The notes below the pieces were generated by a model. The model made no database searches. It saw nothing but the letters and a program-made list of their open reading frames with translations, and was not told the DNA's origin. Shown one piece after another: positions 1 to 6,525 of a DNA stretch of 7,979 bases. The number at the start of each line of letters is the position of its first letter. Within the stretch, counting starts at the first letter, position 1. The stretch is from Kordiimonadaceae bacterium (GTDB lineage Bacteria; Pseudomonadota; Alphaproteobacteria; Sphingomonadales; Emcibacteraceae). A program made the position numbers and the translations under genes. The stretch lies in the NCBI GenBank assembly GCA_018699075.1, contig JABIPV010000342.1:1-7979 (forward strand), in the 5' to 3' direction.

Positions 1-24
1 AATAATTTCTAATTTAGAATTCAT
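1..24 (-). CDS. Possible 5' end of a divergent gene, cut by window start
   Basis: On the minus strand an ATG at 24-22 opens a frame that runs off the window as M-N-S-K-L-E-I-I. An AGGT (32-35) lies 7 nt upstream, a plausible ribosome binding site. The position fits a gene transcribed away from the pnt operon. Only eight codons are visible, so no function can be suggested. An ATG with a weak AGGT can arise by chance in DNA this AT-rich, so this is a candidate only. Confidence 0.3.
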
Positions 25-72
25 TTTTCTTACCTAATGTATAGCAAATATAACTGTACCATAACGGGACAT

Positions 73-101
73 ATATTAAAAAAATGACAACTTTTTAATA
101 T
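73..101. repeat. 10-bp perfect inverted repeat upstream of pntAA
   Basis: ATATTAAAAA (73-82) and TTTTTAATAT (92-101) are exact reverse complements around a 9-nt spacer, aatgacaac. The arms contain no G or C, so an RNA hairpin would be weak. A dyad operator or a bent, AT-rich protein-binding site is more plausible than a terminator. It lies about 170 bp upstream of the pntAA start. Confidence 0.4.
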
Positions 102-255
102 TTTGTTTCAAAATTAAATAAGAATGAAAGAATATATATAAAAAATACTTGTTTTTTTAAGCATTTTTCGCTTTAGGTAATCGATATTTTTCTGTTAAGC
201 TAATTTCACCGAGAAATTTTTTAAGTCAATCGCTCGAACAAGAATTGATAATTTC

Positions 256-261
256 AAGAGG
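256..261 (+). promoter_or_regulatory. Ribosome binding site that decides the pntAA start
   Basis: AAGAGG at 256-261 is followed by 8 nt and then ATG at 270. An in-frame GTG at 261 would give three extra residues but overlaps this site and has no Shine-Dalgarno sequence of its own. ATG 270 is therefore preferred, and the protein then begins M-K-I-S-V-P-K-E as in other PntAA proteins. Confidence 0.75.
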
Positions 262-269
262 TGGAAAAC

Positions 270-1421
270 ATGAAAATATCCGTACCCAAAGAACGTCGAG
301 AACACGAAAAACGTGTTGCCGCGACGCCAGATACTATTAAAAAATTAATTTCTTTAGGCTTTAGCATCACTGTGGAGAAAGATGCTGGTATACAAAGCCA
401 AATATCCGATAATCAATATATTGATGCCGGTGCAACCATTGCCACTGATGCAAAATCAGTATATGAAAATGCAGAAATAATACTAAAAGTTCAGCGCCCT
501 TTAATGAGTGGTGAAGGTGATATTGATGAATTATCGCTTATCAAAGATGGCGCCATATTAATAGCCATTCTAGATCCAGTTAAAAACCCGGATCACGTAA
601 AAGCATATGCAGATAAAAATATCTCGGCATTTGCCATGGAATTTATGCCGCGCATTACGCGGGCGCAAAGTATGGATGTTCTGTCTTCGCAATCTAATCT
701 TGCGGGTTTTATTTCCGTTATTGATGCGGCCCACGAATACGGCCGCGCCATTCCGATGATGATGACCGCAGCTGGAACCGTCGCTCCTGCCAAAATAATG
801 ATTATGGGAGTTGGTGTCGCCGGGTTACAGGCAATTGCCACCGCGAAGAGACTAGGGGCTGTTGTTTCAGCCACTGATGTCAGGTCAGCAGCAAAAGAAC
901 AAGTCGAAAGCCTAGGCGGTAAATTCGTAATGGTTGAAACCGACGAAGAAGGAGAAACCGCTGCGGGTTATGCTAAAGAAATGAGTGACGATTTTAAAAA
1001 GCGTCAAGCAGAGCTCATAGCTGAAACTATTAAAAAACAAGACATTGCTATCACAACGGCCCTCATTCCCGGACGCCCTGCTCCGATACTTATTACTGAT
1101 GAAATGGTCGCAAGTATGAAACCGGGATCTGTAATAGTTGATCTTGCGGTAGAAGCTGGAGGGAATTGCACTTTATCAAGGCCCGGTGAAATAGTCGTCA
1201 CCAATAACGGCGTCATCATTATAGGTCATTTAAATGTACCTAGTCGCGTCGCCACAGATGCAAGCGCATTATATTCTAAAAACCTACTTAATTTCATAAC
1301 CCCACAAGTGGATAGTGAAACCAATCAGTTGAACATTGATTGGGAAGATGAAGTTATTACAGGAACGCTACTTACAAAGGATAAAGAAATTATCCATGAG
1401 CGTCTGAAAGGAGGAAATTAA
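270..1421 (+). CDS. pntAA: NAD(P) transhydrogenase alpha-1 subunit (PntAA, NAD(H)-binding domain I)
   Basis: Peripheral cytoplasmic subunit of proton-translocating transhydrogenase. It binds NADH and passes hydride to NADP+ held by PntB. The 383-residue protein (ATG 270) is the separate domain I typical of alphaproteobacteria; in E. coli domain I is fused to membrane helices. Visible signatures are the N-terminal VPKER near residue 5, the RQD loop (R128, Q133, D136 in PRITRAQSMD) that orients the nicotinamide, the GVGVAG nucleotide-binding turn at 180-185, D203 in ATDVR for the adenosine ribose, and the mobile-loop tyrosine Y234. It is complete, with the same landmarks and nearly the same numbering as I recall for the R. 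rubrum protein. It ends 1 nt before pntAB, and its last codons (K-G-G-N) encode the pntAB Shine-Dalgarno. The family assignment is very secure. Confidence 0.97.
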   Translation: MKISVPKERREHEKRVAATPDTIKKLISLGFSITVEKDAGIQSQISDNQYIDAGATIATDAKSVYENAEIILKVQRPLMSGEGDIDELSLIKDGAILIAILDPVKNPDHVKAYADKNISAFAMEFMPRITRAQSMDVLSSQSNLAGFISVIDAAHEYGRAIPMMMTAAGTVAPAKIMIMGVGVAGLQAIATAKRLGAVVSATDVRSAAKEQVESLGGKFVMVETDEEGETAAGYAKEMSDDFKKRQAELIAETIKKQDIAITTALIPGRPAPILITDEMVASMKPGSVIVDLAVEAGGNCTLSRPGEIVVTNNGVIIIGHLNVPSRVATDASALYSKNLLNFITPQVDSETNQLNIDWEDEVITGTLLTKDKEIIHERLKGGN

Positions 1422-1422
1422 G

Positions 1423-1776
1423 ATGGAAGATATTCAACAAATCACAGATGCAGTAGGCCAAGGCGCTGCTATGAGCCCGTTCATTTCGCAAATATCACTT
1501 TTTGTACTTTCCATTTTCGTCGGTTATTTCGTGGTCTGGAGCGTTACACCAGCACTACATACCCCATTAATGGCTGTAACCAATGCCATTTCATCGGTTA
1601 TTATCGTTGGTGCACTTATCGCCGCTGGTCCAGAAAGTATGACTATTGCGAAAATATTAGGCATTATCGCCATTGGACTTGCTGCGGTGAATATTTTTGG
1701 TGGCTTTGCTGTAACACACCGGATGCTCGCCATGTATAAGAAAAAACCTAAACCCGCCAAAAAGGAGGGTGAATAA
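1423..1776 (+). CDS. pntAB: NAD(P) transhydrogenase alpha-2 subunit (PntAB, membrane domain)
   Basis: Small inner-membrane subunit that, with the N-terminal half of PntB, forms the proton channel (domain II) of transhydrogenase. Its 117 residues hold three likely transmembrane helices, roughly at 24-42, 54-70 and 75-98. The conserved stretch HTPLMAVTNAISSVI (46-60) and the motif GGFAVTHRML (93-102) match the alpha-subunit membrane region. The basic tail KKKPKPAKKEGE should lie in the cytoplasm. AAAGGAGG (1407-1414) sits 8 nt before the ATG and lies inside the end of pntAA, which suggests translational coupling. The stop codon abuts the pntB ATG with no spacer, and the tail codons encode the pntB Shine-Dalgarno. 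It has the expected neighbours on both sides and no sign of damage. Confidence 0.96.
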   Translation: MEDIQQITDAVGQGAAMSPFISQISLFVLSIFVGYFVVWSVTPALHTPLMAVTNAISSVIIVGALIAAGPESMTIAKILGIIAIGLAAVNIFGGFAVTHRMLAMYKKKPKPAKKEGE

Positions 1777-3195
1777 ATGTCAGATCAAAGTATTCTAGAC
1801 CTAACCGCCATTGCCTATTTGATATCAGGCGTTTTATTCATCTTAGCTTTACGTGGCTTATCATCCCCTGAAAGTTCCAGAAAGGGTAACTTTTATGGCA
1901 TGCTCGGTATGGCGATCGCCATCATAACCACGCTCGCCAACCCTGAAATTGTTTCCTATACATGGATATTTGTGGCTATGGCCGTTGGGGGCGGCATTGG
2001 TATTGTTATCGCCTCACGCATAGCCATGACTGCCATGCCACAACTTGTTGCTGCCTTCCATTCCCTTGTCGGCCTTGCTGCAGTACTCGTTGCTGCGGCA
2101 GCATATCTGGAACCTGCCAGCTTTAATATTGTAGACATGGCCGGAAATATTTTTGCGGCCAGTCGGGTTGAAATGGCTCTTGGTGCAGCAATTGGTGCTA
2201 TTACATTTTCCGGTTCTGTCATTGCATTTGCCAAACTAAATGGCAACATGTCAGGTGCACCTATCATGCTTCCCATGCGTCATGTAATTAACGCAGCAAT
2301 GGCGATAGCAATTGTCGGTTTAATTGTGCTTTTTGCCATAAGCGAGGACGCTGCATCAGGTGGTGGCAACATCATGTGGTACATAATCGGCTTTAGCTTC
2401 CTAATCGGTTTCCTGATTATCATCCCAATTGGTGGTGCTGATATGCCGGTGGTCGTTAGTATGCTCAATAGTTATTCTGGCTGGGCAGCAGCAGGTATTG
2501 GTTTCACCTTACAAAATAATGCACTGATTATCACTGGATCACTGGTAGGATCATCCGGTGCTATATTGAGCTACATTATGTGCGCTGCGATGAATAGATC
2601 ATTTATAAGTGTAATTCTTGGTGGTTTTGGCGGTGAAGATGCCGTTGCTGGAAGTGGAGAAATCGAAACTCGGCCCGTCAAGCAAGGCGCAGCCGAAGAT
2701 GCCGCCTTTATCATGAAAAATGCTAGTTCCGTTATCATAGTGCCGGGATATGGTATGGCAGTTGCACAGGCACAACATGCTCTGCGTGAAATGTGTGATC
2801 TTTTAAAAGAAGAAGGCGTTTCGGTAAAATACGCCATTCACCCTGTTGCCGGGCGTATGCCTGGTCACATGAATGTATTACTTGCCGAAGCAAATGTATC
2901 ATACGATGAAGTGTTTGAACTGGAAGATATCAATAGCGAATTCTCAGCAACTGATGTGGCCTTCGTTATTGGTGCCAATGATGTAACTAACCCAGCTGCA
3001 AAAACTGATAAAACAAGCCCTATATATGGCATGCCCATATTGGATGTTGAGTTTGCTGGTACGGTGCTATTCATTAAACGTGGGATGGCATCCGGGTATG
3101 CGGGTGTTCAAAACGAGCTGTTCTTTAGGGACAATACAATGATGTTATTTTCGGATGCTAAAAAAATGGTCGAAAATATTATTAAAGCCTTATAA
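1777..3195 (+). CDS. pntB: NAD(P) transhydrogenase beta subunit (PntB)
   Basis: Integral membrane subunit with the NADP(H)-binding domain III. It uses proton flow into the cell to drive NADPH formation. At 472 residues it is full length. Roughly residues 1-285 are the helix bundle, including H95 in AAFHSLVGL, matching the E. coli beta-His91 proton-channel residue, and GGADMPVVVSMLNSYSGW with D222 and N231, matching E. coli beta-Asp213 and beta-Asn222. A variable, partly acidic linker (about 286-305) leads to domain III: PGYGMAVAQAQ (323-333), HPVAGRMPGHMNVLLAEA (355-372), IGANDVTNPAA (398-408) and KRGMASGYAGVQNELFF (434-450). The usual late MLFGDAK reads MLFSDAK here, a mild change. GGAGGG (1764-1769) lies 7 nt before the ATG. 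The stop codon overlaps that of the convergent yigZ-like gene. Confidence 0.97.
   Translation: MSDQSILDLTAIAYLISGVLFILALRGLSSPESSRKGNFYGMLGMAIAIITTLANPEIVSYTWIFVAMAVGGGIGIVIASRIAMTAMPQLVAAFHSLVGLAAVLVAAAAYLEPASFNIVDMAGNIFAASRVEMALGAAIGAITFSGSVIAFAKLNGNMSGAPIMLPMRHVINAAMAIAIVGLIVLFAISEDAASGGGNIMWYIIGFSFLIGFLIIIPIGGADMPVVVSMLNSYSGWAAAGIGFTLQNNALIITGSLVGSSGAILSYIMCAAMNRSFISVILGGFGGEDAVAGSGEIETRPVKQGAAEDAAFIMKNASSVIIVPGYGMAVAQAQHALREMCDLLKEEGVSVKYAIHPVAGRMPGHMNVLLAEANVSYDEVFELEDINSEFSATDVAFVIGANDVTNPAAKTDKTSPIYGMPILDVEFAGTVLFIKRGMASGYAGVQNELFFRDNTMMLFSDAKKMVENIIKAL
3190..3195. other. Shared palindromic stop codons of pntB and the yigZ-like gene
   Basis: TTATAA is its own reverse complement. Bases 3193-3195 are the TAA of pntB, and bases 3190-3192 read as TAA for the minus-strand gene. 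The two coding regions overlap by exactly these six bases, so there is no intergenic DNA between them. Confidence 0.95.
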
Positions 3196-3822
3196 GTCGT
3201 CGGGCAATTCAAATTGAACACGGCCGCTGGTCTTGTCAAAAATAATCGCAATCACCTGGGCAGCTTCTCGGCTGTCCAGGATTATTTTCCAACTAATATT
3301 TTCTTTATAATCTTTTCCAATATTTATAATATTAAAAGCAGCTAATTCTTGCTCAATAATGCTTTGCTGTGAATAATCAGAAGTACCTTCAATCAAAGTT
3401 TCAGGAATTCTTTCCGTTGTAAGCAGTTCGTCCATTGCATGGTTTAAACTACCGCCATACGCACGTACCAATCCTCCGGTTCCCAGTTTTATACCGCCAA
3501 AATATCGTGTAACAACCGCCGTTATCTCTCCGATACCAGATCCCATCAAAACATTTAACATTGGCTTCCCCGCGGTACCGTTGGGTTCTCCGTCATCAGA
3601 AAACCCTAACATATGGCTCCCTCCCGGTTCACCTGCAACGTGGGCCCAACAATGATGGCCAGCATCAGAATATTTCGAGCGCACACCCGCAATATATTCT
3701 TTTGCACTTTTAACATCCGGTGTGTGACCGATGTGTACAATAAAGCGGCTCTTTTTAATCACTTCCTGATAAAATATAGAATTTTTGGGAATTTGGTATG
3801 ATGTGTGCTTTGTTTTATTCAT
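3190..3822 (-). CDS. YigZ/IMPACT family protein (UPF0029)
   Basis: A 210-residue soluble cytoplasmic protein of the conserved YigZ/IMPACT family. The eukaryotic member IMPACT regulates translational control through GCN2/GCN1. The bacterial role is not well defined, and a nucleic acid or ribosome link is usually proposed. The diagnostic blocks are KKSRFI (23-28), HHCWA (56-60), FSDDGEPNGTAGKPML (74-89) and TRYFGGIKLGTGGLVRAY (105-122). The C-terminal part (about 143-205) matches the second small domain of bacterial members. The start at 3822 is the only ATG before the conserved region, and an in-frame stop lies 12 nt upstream. No clear Shine-Dalgarno is present; instead a 7-bp dyad sits directly before the start. 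It is the first gene downstream of the histidine kinase (47 nt) and converges on pntB, sharing its stop region. Confidence 0.93.
   Translation of the reverse strand: MNKTKHTSYQIPKNSIFYQEVIKKSRFIVHIGHTPDVKSAKEYIAGVRSKYSDAGHHCWAHVAGEPGGSHMLGFSDDGEPNGTAGKPMLNVLMGSGIGEITAVVTRYFGGIKLGTGGLVRAYGGSLNHAMDELLTTERIPETLIEGTSDYSQQSIIEQELAAFNIINIGKDYKENISWKIILDSREAAQVIAIIFDKTSGRVQFELPDDL
3255..3288 (+). terminator. Probable Rho-independent terminator of the pnt operon, inside the convergent yigZ-like gene
   Basis: CCTGGGCAGC (3255-3264), loop ttctcg, GCTGTCCAGG (3271-3280) form a 10-bp GC-rich stem in plus-strand RNA with one G-U wobble, followed by attatttt. On the minus strand the wobble becomes an A-C mismatch, and the downstream sequence is less U-rich, so the signal favours the plus strand. 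It lies 60 nt after the pntB stop, in DNA that codes for LDSREAAQV of the yigZ-like protein. Confidence 0.6.
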
Positions 3823-3823
3823 T

Positions 3824-3842
3824 GAATGTGATTAACACATTC
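3824..3842. repeat. 7-bp inverted repeat at the yigZ-like start
   Basis: GAATGTG (3824-3830) and CACATTC (3836-3842) are exact reverse complements around ATTAA. The dyad begins 1 nt upstream of the start codon, where a ribosome binding site would be expected. As RNA it could form a stem that limits initiation; as DNA it could be an operator. It is not followed by a T-run on the minus strand, so it is a poor terminator for the kinase gene. Confidence 0.45.
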
Positions 3843-3869
3843 CCCAGTATAATTAAACAGTTCTCGATT

Positions 3870-5693
3870 TTAATAAGCATGTATTTTATGATCTTCAAAA
3901 ATCATACGTTCCTTGGGTAAGCGTACAATCACTGTTGTTTTATGACCAAGTTCACTATCGATATGAATATCACCATCATGCAATTCTACGAAGGCCTTTA
4001 CAAGAGAAAGCCCCAGACCAGTCCCTTCTTCTGTTTTAGAGTAGCTGGTTTCCACTTGATGAAATGGTTTAAGAACATCTTCAACTTTATCTTTATCAAT
4101 ACCTATACCGTCATCAGCAACCTTAATTAGCATGTCATCATTGGATTTTAATACCACAGAAACAAATACTTCACCTCCCTCGAACGAAAACTTCACAGCA
4201 TTTGAAATCAAATTCGATAGAATTTGTTGCATCATTCTTTCATCCACGCGGATCAGGGGTAAATTATTCGGCACGTCTAATGAAATTGTAATATTCTTTT
4301 TAAGAGCTTGGTTATTTAGAACACGAGTAGCTGTTTCACATATTAATCCGATATCAACATCGTCTTCATAAAAGTTCATTTTACCAGCTTCAACTTTTGA
4401 AAGATCAAGTATATCGTTAATGATGCTTAATAAATGACGTCCACTATCCTTAATATCCGTAGCATATTCCCTAGACTTCTCAATTGAATAATCACCTAAT
4501 GAATCACCAGAAAGTAATTCTGAGAAACCAATAATAGCGTTCAAAGGCGTTCTAAGTTCATGAGACATATTTGCCAAAAAATCAGATTTTGCCATATTCG
4601 CGACCTCTGCCTGGGCGATTGCGTCTTTTAAATCATCACTTATACGCATTCTTTCTTCAGTATAATCAATAACCTGCTGTAACTGATCGCCTAAAAAACT
4701 AAATTCATCGTTTCTTTCCAAATCTACGTGAATATTGGGTTTTCCATCAACTATGTTTTTCATGGACTGCGAAAGTAAGTGCATTCTGTGGAATAAATTT
4801 ACTTTAAGGGCATAAGTACCCAAGAACCAGACGACAATCATACAGCAAAATGCAACTAGAATTGACGTATATTTTAATTCTTCAGATCGCAACAACAACT
4901 CTCTATCGTTAGCGTAAGTAACCATGGTTACATAATGCCCTTTATTTCCATACGGGATATTTTCACTTAAAACGGAAATATATGATCTGTCTTCATTAAT
5001 ATCTTCATTTGGATTTATGTATTTTTCTTGGAACAAAACTTGTTCGTTCATAGCCCTTAATTCATAATCGGCTTCAATCGTATTAGAAATACCAATTAGC
5101 GCATTCCAGCCCGTTGAAGTAATCACAAGTTTTTTTGAATAATTTGTACTTATAATTGGGTATATCATCAAATATACAGGTAACCCATCAGCATCAGTTT
5201 CAAATATACTATTGGGGAAAGTGTTTAAGTTTCCTGCTTGTTCGCTATGCTTAATTATAAATTCGGAAACATCTTTTGGATGTAACAAGGAATTATCCCA
5301 TCCAGCAAGAAACAGATTATTTTCGTCGTAAACTTTAAACCCCTGCAATTCAACACCGCTATTTTTAACACCAGGAAATTCATAAGCACTTTCCAAAAAA
5401 GCAACCAGCTCATCTGCATCATTATCATTAATCAAAGATATAAACTCTGAATTTTCAGTAACAATACTACCTATCAACATGACATTATTACGAAATTCAT
5501 TACGAAAAATATTGCTTGCAATAGTTCTTGTTAACGTTTTTTTATGCGTGTGTTCTGCACCAGCAATAAAATCAGAATAATTTCCAATACTATAAACATA
5601 TACGGACAAAGGACCGATTGTAATAATAAGCATCACTAAAAACAGCATCGTTTTTAACGACATTCTCTTATGGAACTTTATATTTAAACCCAC
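3870..5693 (-). CDS. Membrane sensor histidine kinase, orphan
   Basis: A 607-residue two-component sensor kinase. TM1 is at about 14-36 and TM2 at about 274-297. Between them lies an extracytoplasmic sensor region of some 235 residues, with GFKVYDENNLFLAGWD (118-133) and LPVYLMIYPII (171-181) spaced like a Cache/PAS-type fold; that fold is my inference and its ligand is unknown. A HAMP-like linker (298-350) and a short coiled coil lead to the dimerisation domain with phospho-acceptor H378 in NMSHELRTPLNAI. The ATPase domain has N494/N498 (N box), DDGIGI (527-532, G1), F544 and GTGLGL (557-562, G2). All catalytic motifs are intact. There is no receiver domain, and no response regulator gene lies nearby. 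The start is GTG 5693 with AGAGGT upstream; ATG 5663 (residue 11) is the alternative. Sampled lines are clearly AT-richer than the pnt genes. Confidence 0.95.
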   Translation of the reverse strand: MGLNIKFHKRMSLKTMLFLVMLIITIGPLSVYVYSIGNYSDFIAGAEHTHKKTLTRTIASNIFRNEFRNNVMLIGSIVTENSEFISLINDNDADELVAFLESAYEFPGVKNSGVELQGFKVYDENNLFLAGWDNSLLHPKDVSEFIIKHSEQAGNLNTFPNSIFETDADGLPVYLMIYPIISTNYSKKLVITSTGWNALIGISNTIEADYELRAMNEQVLFQEKYINPNEDINEDRSYISVLSENIPYGNKGHYVTMVTYANDRELLLRSEELKYTSILVAFCCMIVVWFLGTYALKVNLFHRMHLLSQSMKNIVDGKPNIHVDLERNDEFSFLGDQLQQVIDYTEERMRISDDLKDAIAQAEVANMAKSDFLANMSHELRTPLNAIIGFSELLSGDSLGDYSIEKSREYATDIKDSGRHLLSIINDILDLSKVEAGKMNFYEDDVDIGLICETATRVLNNQALKKNITISLDVPNNLPLIRVDERMMQQILSNLISNAVKFSFEGGEVFVSVVLKSNDDMLIKVADDGIGIDKDKVEDVLKPFHQVETSYSKTEEGTGLGLSLVKAFVELHDGDIHIDSELGHKTTVIVRLPKERMIFEDHKIHAY

Positions 5694-5851
5694 AAAGTAA
5701 TACCTCTATTATATACCGAACAACTTTTCCCCGTGTGCTGAATAGTAGTGTAAAAGTATTAACAATTAATGACTTAAGCGATATTGGAAATAGTTGCTTA
5801 AGTAAATTTAAGTATAAAATAATTAATCATGAAAAAGAGATGTAATAACAA
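5694..5851. promoter_or_regulatory. Spacer upstream of the kinase with phased ACTTAA/TTAAGT repeats
   Basis: This 158-bp AT-rich gap lies between the kinase start and the end of the metalloprotease-like gene. On the plus strand ACTTAAGC (5772-5779) and GCTTAAGT (5796-5803) form an 8-bp inverted repeat around 16 nt. A further TTAAGT (5808-5813) follows the one at 5798-5803 at a 10-bp, one-turn period. This looks more like a transcription-factor site for the kinase promoter than a terminator, since the stem is weak and has no strong T-run. No clear -35/-10 pair is visible. Confidence 0.4.
5702..5707 (-). promoter_or_regulatory. Ribosome binding site supporting the GTG start of the kinase
   Basis: On the minus strand AGAGGT (5707-5702) lies 8 nt before GTG at 5693-5691. 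The alternative ATG at 5663 has only AAGAGA immediately before it, which is too close to be a good site. The GTG start is therefore preferred and gives a normal basic N-terminus before TM1. Confidence 0.6.
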
Positions 5852-6460
5852 TTAGCTAGTAAAACTAATATTTCTGCCCGTTTTTTCATTGGATTGGCCA
5901 AGATCATTGCTGTCAGCATAGGCTTTCGTAACAGACGGATTTGGAACAGTGCCAAAATCATTCACGTCAAAAGTCGTTTTTGGCTGAACGGAGAGACCGT
6001 TTTCTTCTTTATTTTTTTCGAGTAGTTCCGCACGCGCCTGATTACGGGCAGCTACAGCAATGGCCGCAACTTTACGATCTTGTGCGGATGGCTGTGCTGG
6101 GGCTAGCGCAGCAGCAATTACCACATCTAGTTTAGCAAGCGTGGCTTCTGGATCACCTTCAATTGGTGCAATATCAATCGGGACTTCCCCGCCCACAGCA
6201 TATCTTTTGCCGTCTGGCCCCACATGATAAGAAAATGATGCACTACCGGCATATTGACCACCAACATTTTTATGGGCCTGTTCATGGGCACGGACTTCTT
6301 GATCTGTTTTCTTTAAGCTATCAACTTTTGCCTGTTGCTCTTTGGAAAGTTTTGTATCGGCAACGACATTTTTTGCTTCAGGTACAGCAAATGCGTCTTG
6401 GACACTACTCGTCTTCGACGCAGGAATCGTTGGTACTTGTTCAGACACTCCTGTAATCAT
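5852..6460 (-). CDS. Predicted HExxH metalloprotease-like protein (SprA-related family)
   Basis: A 202-residue protein resembling the SprA-related / CJM1_0395-type putative metalloprotease family. Its core (about 45-148) carries EVRAHEQAHKNVGGQYAG, in which H59-E60-x-x-H63 is a zinc-protease HExxH motif. A conserved glutamate, E92 in GGEVPID, is a possible third ligand. A helix rich in alanine, PAQPSAQDRKVAAIAVAA (121-138), follows. The N-terminal 40 and C-terminal 50 residues look disordered and low in hydrophobicity. There is no signal peptide or membrane segment, so it should be cytosolic unless exported by an unusual route. No substrate is known to me. The start at 6460 lacks a clear Shine-Dalgarno; an in-frame TAG lies four codons upstream, so the frame cannot extend much. 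It lies 65 bp downstream of the sensor gene with no terminator between. Confidence 0.85.
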   Translation of the reverse strand: MITGVSEQVPTIPASKTSSVQDAFAVPEAKNVVADTKLSKEQQAKVDSLKKTDQEVRAHEQAHKNVGGQYAGSASFSYHVGPDGKRYAVGGEVPIDIAPIEGDPEATLAKLDVVIAAALAPAQPSAQDRKVAAIAVAARNQARAELLEKNKEENGLSVQPKTTFDVNDFGTVPNPSVTKAYADSNDLGQSNEKTGRNISFTS

Positions 6461-6525
6461 GAGATGATACTACACATAAATAATTAACTTCGCATTAACT
6501 AATACTTAAAATTTATATAATTCTA
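6461..6525. promoter_or_regulatory. Short spacer with a direct repeat before the HExxH gene
   Basis: A 65-bp AT-rich gap. ATTAACT occurs at 6483-6489 and 6494-6500, an 11-bp period, and ACTTAA at 6504-6509 repeats the hexamer seen in the spacer upstream of the kinase. I see no GC-rich hairpin to end transcription of the sensor gene, so read-through is plausible. No firm promoter can be marked. Confidence 0.3.

Larger units (their letters stand above)
25..269. promoter_or_regulatory. AT-rich upstream region of the pnt operon
   Basis: About 245 bp without a convincing gene, made largely of A/T runs. It must carry the pnt promoter unless transcription enters from outside the window, and it may also serve the possible divergent gene at the left edge. 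I searched both strands for a TTGACA-17-TATAAT type promoter and found no pair good enough to mark. An inverted repeat is listed separately. TTAGGTAA occurs at 173-180 on the plus strand and 31-38 on the minus strand, which may be chance. Confidence 0.45.

Noticed and set aside
261..269. GTG start three codons upstream for pntAA
   Set aside because: It overlaps the AAGAGG ribosome binding site, which is well placed for ATG 270.
593..1219. Minus-strand open frames inside pntAA
   Set aside because: They are shadows of a confidently assigned gene and show no family motifs.
1524..3074. Minus-strand open frames opposite pntAB and pntB
   Set aside because: They are antisense to strongly conserved coding sequence, with compositions mirroring the hydrophobic genes opposite.
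3824..3842. CRP/FNR-type site
   Set aside because: The half-site spacing (TGTG-5-CACA) and sequence do not fit the CRP or FNR consensus.
3942..4371. Two plus-strand open frames inside the kinase gene
   Set aside because: They lie opposite the conserved ATPase domain and have no recognisable motifs.
5708..5713. TATAAT on the minus strand just upstream of the kinase start as a -10 box
   Set aside because: It abuts the Shine-Dalgarno at 5702-5707, so transcription would start after that site, and no -35 element is found 16-18 bp upstream.
5941..6456. Plus-strand open frames rich in Q, L and H opposite the HExxH gene
   Set aside because: Their composition is what the reverse complement of that gene produces, and the minus-strand frame has clear family motifs.
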